This document shows positions 36,059-43,600 of a DNA stretch of 64,000 bases, one piece after another; the stretch's first letter is position 1, and the number at the start of each line of letters is the position of its first letter. Source of the stretch: Cupriavidus basilensis (GTDB lineage: Bacteria > Pseudomonadota > Gammaproteobacteria > Burkholderiales > Burkholderiaceae); assembly GCF_008801925.2 (NCBI RefSeq), contig NZ_CP062803.1, positions 1,488,001 to 1,552,000 of the forward strand, given 5' to 3'. A model generated the notes under the pieces. It was not told the DNA's origin. It did no database searches and saw only the letters and a list, made by a program, of their open reading frames with translations. The position numbers and the translations under genes were made by a program.

Positions 36059-36481
36059 ATGACAATGAACGATCGACACGCGTATCTCATGGCCTCTGCA
36101 GTGGGTGAAGCGGGCGACCGCCAGGCAGCCTCGCTCGACGACGATACTTCCGACGCTCGCGTTGCCGAAGTGCCGACCCTCACCAAGGCCGAGCTCGCTG
36201 AAATGCTGTTCGACCAGGTTGGTCTCAACAAGCGCGAGTCCAAGGACATGGTCGAAGCTTTCTTCGACGTGATTCGCGAAGCGCTGGAACAGGGTGACAG
36301 CGTCAAGCTCTCCGGCTTCGGCAATTTCCAGCTGCGCGACAAGCCGCAACGTCCCGGCCGCAATCCCAAGACGGGCGAGATCATTCCTATCACGGCACGA
36401 CGCGTGGTGACGTTCCATGCCAGCCAGAAGCTCAAGGGCCTGGTGGAAGAGCGTGCTGGCCTGGTGCCGGTGCCCGGCTGA
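36059..36481 (+). CDS. ihfA: integration host factor alpha subunit
   Basis: IHF-alpha bends DNA with IHF-beta. The core (about 38-135) is standard: [37 protein letters not shown] and the DNA-clamping arm [14 protein letters not shown]. The reading adds about 38 acidic N-terminal residues over the 99-residue E. coli protein. If ATG 36059 or 36065 is the true start this extension is real; no start close to the core is better supported. It keeps the pheT-ihfA-merR order. Confidence 0.94.
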   Translation: MTMNDRHAYLMASAVGEAGDRQAASLDDDTSDARVAEVPTLTKAELAEMLFDQVGLNKRESKDMVEAFFDVIREALEQGDSVKLSGFGNFQLRDKPQRPGRNPKTGEIIPITARRVVTFHASQKLKGLVEERAGLVPVPG

Positions 36482-36605
36482 TCGTTTGCCAGCAGCACGA
36501 CGACTCGTTATCCTGCTGAATCCCTGTATCACGCTTGTTTGCGCGCTAGCCCGCGCGAGTACCACAACCTCTCCCGGCACGGCCTGAAGCCCGCCCATTC
36601 ACCGT

Positions 36606-37037
36606 ATGTCGGAACGATCCAGCGAACGCATCTTGTTGCCGCCGATTCCCGCCAAACGCTACTTCACCATTGGGGAAGTCAGCGAGCTTTGCGCCGTCAA
36701 GCCGCATGTGCTGCGCTACTGGGAGCAGGAGTTCACGCAACTCAAGCCCGTCAAGCGACGCGGCAACCGGCGTTACTACCAGCATCATGAGGTCCTGCTG
36801 ATCCGGCGCATCCGCGACCTGCTGTACGAACAGGGCTTCACGATCAATGGCGCCCGCAATCGCCTCGACGAAGGGCGGCAGCACAGCCATGCCGCTGCCG
36901 AGGACGAACAAGCGCTGGCAGCGGACGCCGCCGGTGAAGCGCCGGTTTTCGCGCTCGACCTCAACAACCTGCGCAACGAACTGGTGGATGTGCAGCACCT
37001 GCTCGCGCAACTTCAACAGATCGCGAAGCGCGAATAA
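36606..37037 (+). CDS. MerR-family transcription regulator
   Basis: The 143-residue regulator has an N-terminal winged helix (about 18-85: YFTIGEVSELCAVKPHVLRY, then RRGNRRYYQHHEV) and a short coiled-coil tail with no obvious effector domain. Orthologs directly downstream of ihfA are common in beta- and gammaproteobacteria, but their targets are unknown. No metal-binding cysteines are seen. Confidence 0.9.
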   Translation: MSERSSERILLPPIPAKRYFTIGEVSELCAVKPHVLRYWEQEFTQLKPVKRRGNRRYYQHHEVLLIRRIRDLLYEQGFTINGARNRLDEGRQHSHAAAEDEQALAADAAGEAPVFALDLNNLRNELVDVQHLLAQLQQIAKRE

Positions 37038-37074
37038 AAAGTGCACTAATGACTAGCCATTTTTAAAAAGCTTC

Positions 37075-37083
37075 TGATATAAT
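37075..37083 (+). promoter_or_regulatory. Extended -10 promoter of tRNA-Pro
   Basis: TGATATAAT is a perfect extended -10 lying 11 bp before the tRNA. The -35 region (about TAGCCA, 37054-37059) is poor, as extended -10 promoters allow. Confidence 0.6.
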
Positions 37084-37093
37084 CTTTTTCTTT

Positions 37094-37170
<77 letters not shown>

Positions 37171-37181
37171 GTATTAAGAAG

Positions 37182-37214
37182 AACCCGCACAGCGATTGTT
37201 GTGCGGGTTTTTTG
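37182..37214 (+). terminator. Terminator of tRNA-Pro
   Basis: Stem AACCCGCACA / TGTGCGGGTT is followed by six T. Strong and well placed. Confidence 0.92.
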
Positions 37215-37708
37215 TTGCCTGTTCAAAATGCCGGCATTTGGCCCGGCCAAAACACGCGGCAACGAGCCTCATCGAATTCGCCTTAATCTTTTAGCGTCGA
37301 CGCAGCCACCGCTGACACGGTCCATCATGCTCGCTCACAGGCTGTCGATGGGACGGGGCAGGGCCTTGAGTGTGGCGGTGTCGATGCCCGATGACGTACA
37401 GCCTGGCTTGGCTCTTGGCGTCCGGCCAGGCCGTCCGTGGCCTGTGCTGACGTGGCGGCGTCCAGGCCATCCGGCGAGTCAGAACGGGTGAATTTCCAGC
37501 TTTTCTCGGTGCACAGATTGCTGACGCTGTAGTCAAGGCATTGGCTACACCCGGAGTTGGGCGAAGCCGCGCTAAACGGCCTAATGCATCTGTCCGATGC
37601 CGTTGCTGACGAAATGTCTCATTATTGGATGATGGCCGCCGTTGGCGATCCCACCGGGGTCTGAGCAGCTCCCTACATCACGGAGTTTGCTCCACAGTGG
37701 AGAGCGCC
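37215..37708. other. Gene-poor stretch after tRNA-Pro, possible remnant sequence
   Basis: I see no intact gene in these 494 bp. A short open stretch ends at a TGA near 37664 and reads HPELGEAALNGLMHLSDAV before DEMSHYWMMAAVGDPTGV; it looks protein-like but has a stop just upstream and no ribosome-binding site, so it may be the tail of a lost gene. Its place directly after a tRNA gene fits old integration, which is not proven. Confidence 0.35.
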
Positions 37709-37963
37709 ATGATGCCACCCGTGAAAACCAAGCACACCAACCTCGTGGTCGGCGAGCCCCTGGGCTGGGATGCCGCCAGGGACGGGGAATTCTCGGGGCT
37801 GCCGGTGCACCTCGATGCGGCGCGTGGCGTGATGCATTCTTTCTGGCAACCCACGGAGCAGGACATTGCCAACATACTGGCTGGCATGCCTATCCGCTTG
37901 TCCGTGTTCGGTGAGGTGCACCCGCCCGTTGCGGTTGCGGTGACCAATGACGTGGCGGGCTAG
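37709..37963 (+). CDS. small orphan protein, 84 residues
   Basis: I do not recognise a family. The chain starts MMPPVKTKHTNLVVGEPLGW; two adjacent ATGs (37709 and 37712) are possible. It is mixed polar with HSFWQPTEQDIANILAGMPI and a beta-like tail RLSVFGEVHPPVAVAVTN. There is no signal peptide or membrane segment, so it is probably cytoplasmic. It is the first of a run of short orphan genes between tRNA-Pro and the DUF2939 gene. Coding bias and clean start support a real gene. Confidence 0.6.
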   Translation: MMPPVKTKHTNLVVGEPLGWDAARDGEFSGLPVHLDAARGVMHSFWQPTEQDIANILAGMPIRLSVFGEVHPPVAVAVTNDVAG

Positions 37964-37998
37964 GGAAGCCCTTTGCCGATCCATCAGGCTAATCAGGT

Positions 37999-38028
37999 TT
38001 GTCGCGAAGGGGCCGCGGACTCTACAAT
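37999..38028 (+). promoter_or_regulatory. Sigma-70-like promoter in the orphan-gene region
   Basis: TTGTCG (37999-38004), an 18-bp spacer and TACAAT (38023-38028). The predicted transcription start is around 38034-38036, at the ATG of a 35-codon ORF. Confidence 0.45.
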
Positions 38029-38034
38029 CAATCC

Positions 38035-38142
38035 ATGGACCGTGTGACGTGCATGTCTTTGCAGGCAGACGTTTGCTGTGCGCAGGGTCCCGGGGCACTG
38101 GTTTGGCCGGATGCCGTTTACCGCGTGCAACGCATACGATAG
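38035..38142 (+). CDS. possible leaderless 35-residue ORF
   Basis: The ATG lies 7 bp after the promoter -10, so the message would begin at or within a base of the start codon. The product begins MDRVTCMSLQADVCC and contains three cysteines. Its TAG stop overlaps the TAGGAG ribosome-binding site of the next gene (38152), which would couple the two. No homolog is known to me; it may equally be a short untranslated leader. Confidence 0.3.
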   Translation: MDRVTCMSLQADVCCAQGPGALVWPDAVYRVQRIR

Positions 38143-38151
38143 GAGTAAGGG

Positions 38152-38442
38152 ATGGCCAAACGCGAGCGCGCAGCCAGGGCCTTGCAGGACGAGGTGAGCC
38201 GGCGCATCCAGCGTCTTGATGACGTTGTGGAGGACGGCGCGAAGATCCGGGTGCCGGCGCCGCAAGCGCATGCGCGCGATGCGCGCGGGCGCAACTGGGA
38301 TATGAAGGCCTTCGGCAATGCCGCGGGTTATGAGAGGAGTATCCGGGCCGTGGTGGACAAGGCGCGTGACGAGTTCGACCTGACCGAGGTGCCGGGCCAG
38401 CAGAGCGCTGATCCCTTTGGCACTCCGCCCTCGCCGGAGTGA
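38152..38442 (+). CDS. small orphan protein, 96 residues
   Basis: An unrecognised hydrophilic protein, MAKRERAARALQDEVSRRIQ, with a helical, charged N-terminal half (residues 1-30), a middle segment DARGRNWDMKAFGNAAGY and a proline-rich end. It has no signal or membrane helix. GGAG lies 8 bp before the ATG. The next gene starts 20 bp downstream, so the pair is probably one transcript. The charged N-terminus could bind nucleic acid, which is speculation. Confidence 0.6.
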   Translation: MAKRERAARALQDEVSRRIQRLDDVVEDGAKIRVPAPQAHARDARGRNWDMKAFGNAAGYERSIRAVVDKARDEFDLTEVPGQQSADPFGTPPSPE

Positions 38443-38462
38443 GCGTTTCGTTGGAGTAAGGC

Positions 38463-38705
38463 ATGCACGCTTGCGATCTCTGCCATCTTCTCGTTGGTGC
38501 GCCGACCACGGTGGAGCCGCATGAGAACCTGGCCGCATCGGGTGCGGGCGCGCTTGGCATGGACATCAACTCGCGCTGGGTGGACCGGCCTTGGCGCTGC
38601 ACGGTCTGCGGCGCCTGGATGTTCCAGAATGCCGCCCACGGGGAGCCGCCCAATGTCTGGCGCATGGGGCGCCGCCCACAGGATCGCCCGCAGGACCGGA
38701 CCTAG
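38463..38705 (+). CDS. small protein with two CXXC pairs
   Basis: The 80-residue protein has a CDLC pair at residues 4-7 and a CTVC pair at about residues 46-49 (PWRCTVCGAWMF), which together look like one four-cysteine zinc ribbon. The tail is basic and repetitive (RRPQDRPQDRT). No known family came to mind. It lies 20 bp after the preceding orphan gene. Zinc binding is inferred from the cysteine spacing. Confidence 0.6.
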   Translation: MHACDLCHLLVGAPTTVEPHENLAASGAGALGMDINSRWVDRPWRCTVCGAWMFQNAAHGEPPNVWRMGRRPQDRPQDRT

Positions 38706-38780
38706 GCCAGGCAACCCCTTGCCGCGGCTAGCTGGACGCTGCGCTGCGGCATGCTACGATGGCCGCCAAAGGGAGACGCA

Positions 38781-39032
38781 ATGAATGAATCCAGAACACA
38801 GCATTACCGAGGCTACGTGATTTTGATCTCGGTACAGCAGCATGAGCGCGGATGCCTGGTGAGTGCCTCGATCGTCCAGGAGGCCAAAGGCGCGGTGCGC
38901 AATCCGTCGCCGCTGCAGTCGTGGGTGGGGCATGAGCAGGGCGAACTCATGGAAGTCGCTGACCGGGCGCAGGCGCGCGCTTGCCGGCTGATCGATGCGA
39001 CGGTGGACCATGTTGCCTATGCCGCGGGCTGA
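38781..39032 (+). CDS. small orphan protein, 83 residues
   Basis: MNESRTQHYRGYVILISVQQ begins a compact protein that reads as a short beta-sheet half (about 8-30) and a helical half with ELMEVADRAQARACRLIDAT (about 54-73). No signal peptide. GGGAGA lies 5 bp before the ATG. It resembles small single-domain hypothetical proteins with an alpha/beta layout often seen in Burkholderiales genomes; function is unknown. Confidence 0.6.
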   Translation: MNESRTQHYRGYVILISVQQHERGCLVSASIVQEAKGAVRNPSPLQSWVGHEQGELMEVADRAQARACRLIDATVDHVAYAAG

Positions 39033-39139
39033 CTGATTGATCCTGGTGGCCTCTCAGGCCTTCCTGGCCATGCATTGGCTCGAACAGAAGTTTCGCCGGC
39101 CGGCCTACATGGCGGGGGATCGCTGTCGTTAATCCGGGT

Positions 39140-39508
39140 ATGAACTCATTCGACGCTTCCGAAGAATCCGCCGCAAATGCCGATGCCATGGGGTGGGGTT
39201 CGTCACCGCCCCATGTGCTGGCCGCGGTGCTCAACACCGCCCTGGCCGCCGAGGACCTGAGCGGCTTTGCCGCGCTGTTGTCCGACATGGCCCGCGATCG
39301 CGGCCTCAAAGGTGCGCGTGGCGCGCACCAGTCCATCTACGACATGCCCTATGCCAGCTTGTTGCCGCGCCAGCAGCATCTGCTGGCAGATGCGTTCGAG
39401 CTGCTAATCCGCCTGGGCCTGGAGTTGCAGCCGCGCAGGCCGCGCATGCTCGGCGACATCCCGGGGAGCCTCCTGGCGCACGGCAGCCACGAGATCCCTG
39501 CCGACTAG
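39140..39508 (+). CDS. orphan protein, 122 residues
   Basis: An unrecognised mostly helical protein with ADLSG-like AEDLSGFAALLSDMARDRGL (about 35-54) and ELLIRLGLELQPRRPRMLGD near the end. There is no recognisable DNA-binding helix-turn-helix, although MARDRGL recalls addiction-module antidotes; that likeness is too weak to name it. The gap to the previous gene is 107 bp. Gene status rests on length and codon bias only. Confidence 0.5.
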   Translation: MNSFDASEESAANADAMGWGSSPPHVLAAVLNTALAAEDLSGFAALLSDMARDRGLKGARGAHQSIYDMPYASLLPRQQHLLADAFELLIRLGLELQPRRPRMLGDIPGSLLAHGSHEIPAD

Positions 39509-39716
39509 ATACCACCACGATCAGAGCAGTAGTGCGCCATGGTGGGCACGGCGGCGAGGCTGCGTGCTAGCATCTCGCGATCAACCAGATCGCCGCCCTG
39601 ACGGCGACGTGTCGCCCGGACAGATGCCGATCCCGGCCGGGCGATGTTGCTGACACGGCACGCGCGCGCACGGCCGTGGTGTTCGAGGGGAGCGATCGCG
39701 TGTTGTGGAGGTTGCA

Positions 39717-39971
39717 ATGAACGAAGACGAGCCTTTCGGGGTAGTGTTCGAGGATTTTCGCGTCATCTGGGTAGCCGAGCGTTTGCAGGATGGCACATGG
39801 ACGGCGCGCTATTGCTGGAGTCCGGGTACGTCGGAGGCATCCGGCAAGGCGCTCCAGGCCGCAGTGCTCAGCGGCAAGTCCAAGCGGCTGCTGGGCGATT
39901 TCAGGACCGAGGAGGAGACCATCGATGCCATCAAGGCGGCGGTGCTGCTCGAGGCGAAATGGGGCCGGTGA
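39717..39971 (+). CDS. orphan protein, 84 residues
   Basis: MNEDEPFGVVFEDFRVIWVA starts an acidic small protein with a beta-rich N-terminal half (WTARYCWSP) and a helical C-terminal half EEETIDAIKAAVLLEAKWGR. GGAGG lies 6 bp upstream of the ATG, the clearest start signal among the orphans here. It converges on the DUF2939 gene across a block of CCTAAGG repeats. Family unknown. Confidence 0.6.
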   Translation: MNEDEPFGVVFEDFRVIWVAERLQDGTWTARYCWSPGTSEASGKALQAAVLSGKSKRLLGDFRTEEETIDAIKAAVLLEAKWGR

Positions 39972-39985
39972 ATCCTGGTATCAAA

Positions 39986-40047
39986 GCCTGAGGTCCAACA
40001 CGGGCCTAAGGTCCAAAAGAGACCTTAGGCTAAATATGGCCTAAGGC
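39986..40047. repeat. GCCTAAGG repeat block at convergent gene ends
   Basis: GCCTGAGGTCCAA (39986-39998) and GCCTAAGGTCCAA (40004-40016) are direct repeats 18 bp apart. GACCTTAGGC (40021-40030) is the inverted copy, giving a 10-bp stem with 40004-40013, and GCCTAAGGC (40039-40047) is a fourth unit that contains the DUF2939 TAG stop. The stem could end both transcripts. Confidence 0.8.
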
Positions 40048-40631
40048 TTGGAAAGCTCCGGCAGCACGATGCTGCTCCATTTCCATGTCCATATGCCTTG
40101 GCGCGTCAGGCCAATGAGAATGCGCTCGCCATTGTCCTTGGTGGCCGAAGCTTCCACGGTATTCAGCGCCCGATAGGACAAACTGTATTTCAGCGCGTCC
40201 TTGGCAGCTTCGTCCTTGGCGTGGCCGGCGGGTTCGCCCTTGTTTTCCGCGGGTGCGGGGGCTGGGCGTGCGGGGGGTGCTGGCTGTGGCGCCGCGGCGG
40301 GCTTCTCGCCGGCCATGAGCGCCATGACGCCGGCGGGCGACACCATGGTGTCGATCATGGTGTTGATGACTGCCACGCCGATTGCCTGCCCGATGCCGGC
40401 AAAGGGCGTGTTCTGCAAGGCGGGCGTGCCGAGCTTTTTCTGCAGGGACAACGTCAACTGCGCCTTCAGGCTTTCCCGCAGGGCCGGATAGTCGACGTAG
40501 CGGGAGAACTTGTCGGCATCGCGCGTCTCGATGGCGGTGCGCATCTGGTAGAGCGCCCAGTAGGGGCTGGCGTAGCTGGTGGCAGCGACGACGATCGCCG
40601 CAGCAATCGCGGCTTTGACGGGTTTGTTCAT
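40041..40631 (-). CDS. DUF2939 protein
   Basis: The 196-residue protein has an N-terminal hydrophobic segment (MNKPVKAAIAAAIVVAATSY, signal or anchor) and the DUF2939 core SPYWALYQMRTAIETRDADK, then YVDYPALRESLKAQL. A Pro/Ala-rich linker (about 112-140) joins a C-terminal part ending in GIWTWKWSSIVLP. Function is unknown; it is probably periplasmic or membrane-anchored. It lies 63 bp downstream of gdhB. Its stop codon lies in a CCTAAGG repeat. Confidence 0.82.
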   Translation of the reverse strand: MNKPVKAAIAAAIVVAATSYASPYWALYQMRTAIETRDADKFSRYVDYPALRESLKAQLTLSLQKKLGTPALQNTPFAGIGQAIGVAVINTMIDTMVSPAGVMALMAGEKPAAAPQPAPPARPAPAPAENKGEPAGHAKDEAAKDALKYSLSYRALNTVEASATKDNGERILIGLTRQGIWTWKWSSIVLPELSKP

Positions 40632-40694
40632 CGGGGGTCCGGTGCAAGCGCGCTGGCTAAGGCCCCCATTGTCGCCAATCGGCCGCGCCTGCGT

Positions 40695-43600
40695 CTACCG
40701 GGCTTGCTGGCTGCGTTCCAGCGCGCCGATTTCCCGTACCGCCACCGACAGCATCGACAGGCCGGCCGCGCCCGATGCGCGCTGATCCGCCAGCATGCGC
40801 GAGAAGCGTTCGATCTGTGCCTGGCGCCCGCCGCGCCATGCCTCGATCAGTTTTGCTGGCGTATCCAGTTCCTGTGGCTGCGCCAGCACGCTGACCGTGA
40901 GCGCGCGCTTGAGGCGGTCGAGGTCTTCGAGCGTCGTGGTGCGCGCCAGCAGGTCCCAATGGCTGTCGGCTGGCAACGCCAGGGCGCGTTCGCGCAGCCA
41001 GCTAAAACTGAACTCCGTATCGAGCGCGAAATAGACGCCCGCCACCAGCGCCAGGCTGCGCTGCGTGGCCGCTGCCACATCGGCGATGTCCAGTGCCGCC
41101 GCGGAGCTTTCCCCCGCAGCCACGCGCAGGGCCAGTTCATCGTCCACGCCGGACTGCCTCAGGTCCTGCCGCCATTGCGCCAGCGCGGTGGCCTCTGGAC
41201 CGGCCAGCAGCGTGGGTAGCTGTGGCGTGAGCCAGGCCGCGGCTTCGGCGTAGCGCGCGCTGTCGCCATCGGTGGGGCCGCCCGCGTGCGGATGCCGCAG
41301 GAACCACAGGCTGGCATGGTCCAGCAGCCGTCCCACGGCGACAAACATGCGTGCCTGCACGGCATCGTCGACCTGGTTGTCCAGCGCGTCGATGCGCAGC
41401 CAGAGCGGGTCCAGGCCGAACACGTCGCGCGCAATCAGGCAGGCGCGTACGATGTCCGCGGGCCGCGCATCGGTTTCTTCCTGCATGCGGTGGACAAAGG
41501 TGGCGCCGATGCGGTTGACCAGCGTGTTGGTGAGGTGCGTGGCGAGGATCTCCCGGCGCAGCGGATGGCGCAGCATGGTGTCGGCGTGCCGCTCGCGCAG
41601 CGGCTGCGGAAAATAGGCGGGCAGAAGGCCGGCCACCAGCGGGTCCTCAGGCAGCGCAGACGTGAGCAACTCGTCATACAGCCACATCTTGCTGTAGGCC
41701 AGCAGCACCGCGCGTTCGGGCGAGGTGAGGCCCAGCCCGGCGGCCTTGCGCTCACCCAACTCGTCCTCGGTCGGGAGGAATTCCAACGCGCGCTTGAGGC
41801 GGCCGGCGCGCTCCAGCCACCGGATCAGCCGCCCCTCCGCATCGAGCAGCGCGGCGGCGTTGCGCCCGGCAACCGACAGCGCCTGGCTTTGGTAGTAGTT
41901 GTCCTCGAGCACCAGCAAGCCGACTTCGTCAGTCATCTCCGCGAGCAGCTTGTTGCGTTGCTTCTCGGTCATTTCGCCATCCGCCACCACCAGCCCCAGG
42001 AGGATCTTGATATTGACCTCATGGTCGGAGCAATCGACGCCGGCAGAGTTGTCGATCGCATCGGTGTTGATCCGCCCGCCATTGAGTGCGAACTCGATGC
42101 GGCCAAGCTGCGTGAAGCCGAGGTTGCCGCCTTCGCCCACCACCTTGCAGCGCAGCTCGGCGCCGTTGACGCGCACCGCGTCGTTGGCGCGATCGCCCAC
42201 TTGCAGATGGCTCTCGCGGCTGGATTTGACATAGGTGCCGATGCCGCCGTTATAGAGCAGGTCGACTGGCGCCAACAGGATCGCGTGGACTAGTTCGGCG
42301 GGTGAGAGCACGCTCGCGCTGATGCCGAGGCTCGCCTGCACCTCTGGCGTGATCGCAATGGTCTTGGCGGTGCGCGCAAACAGCCCGCCACCGGCGGAGA
42401 CCAGGGCCATGTCGTAGTCCGCCCAGCTCGAGCGCGGCAACGCGAACAGGCGCTGGCGCTCGCGCAAGCTGGCGGCGGGGTCGGGGTTGGGGTCCAGGAA
42501 GATATGGCGATGGTCGAACGCGGCCACCAGCTTGATATGGGGCGACAGCAGCATGCCGTTGCCGAACACGTCGCCCGACATGTCGCCGATGCCGGCGACG
42601 GTGAAGTCCGTGGACTGGATGTCGACGCCCATCTCGCGGAAATGGCGCTTGACCGATTCCCAGGCACCGCGCGCCGTGATGGCCATTTTCTTGTGGTCAT
42701 AGCCGACCGAGCCGCCCGAGGCAAACGCGTCGCTGAGCCAGAAGCCGTACTCGGCGGAGATCGCGTTGGCGTAGTCGGAGAAGCTGGCCGTGCCCTTGTC
42801 GGCGGCGACCACCAGATAGGGGTCGTCGCCATCTTCGCGCACCACTTCCGGCGGCGGCACCAAGGTGCCGGCGACGCGGTTGTCGGTGACATCGAGCAGG
42901 CCGCGCAGGAAGGTCTGGTAGCAGGCTATGCCTTCCTGCAGGAAGGCGTCGCGGTCGTTCGCTGGCGGCGGGCGCTTGACCACGAACCCGCCCTTGCTGC
43001 CCACCGGCACGATCACCGTGTTCTTCACCATCTGGGCCTTCATCAGCCCCAGCACCTCGGTGCGGAAATCCTCGCGCCGGTCGGACCAGCGCAGGCCGCC
43101 ACGCGCCACCGGGCCGCCGCGCAGGTGTACGCCTTCCACGCGCGGGGAGTAGACCCAGATCTCGAACATCGGGCGCGGCTCGGGCAGGCCGGGCACCAGC
43201 GCGGGGTTGAACTTGAACGACAGGTAAGGGCGGGGCCCGCCGTCGGGGCCGTGGCGGAAATAGTTGGTGCGCACCGTGGCGTTGATCACGCCCAGGAACA
43301 GGCGCAGGATGCGGTCTTCGTCAAGGTTGGGCACCTGGTCCAGCTCCGTGCCGATGGCTTGCTGCAGGCGCTCGCAGCGCGCGGCGCGGGCGCTTTCCGT
43401 GGCGGGGTCGAAGCGCGCGACGAACAGTTCCACGAAGCGCGAGGCGATAGCCGGGTTGCCGGTCAGCGCCCGCTCGATATAGGCATCGCTGAAGGTCGAC
43501 CCGACCTGGCGAAGGTAGCGGGCATAGGCGCGCAGGATGGTCACGTCGCGCGCGGCGAGCTCGGCGCGCAGCACCAGGCGGTTGAAGTCGTCGTTCTCGA

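Noticed and set aside
33410..36598. A 1062-codon open frame on the minus strand across pheS-ihfA
   Set aside because: It is antisense to pheS, pheT and ihfA, which are certain; the frame is kept open by high GC and its product has the His/Arg/Gln-rich composition of such shadows.
39140..39508. Antitoxin of an addiction module
   Set aside because: The MARDRGL segment is only faintly similar to antidote proteins, no toxin-like partner is adjacent, and no helix-turn-helix is clear.
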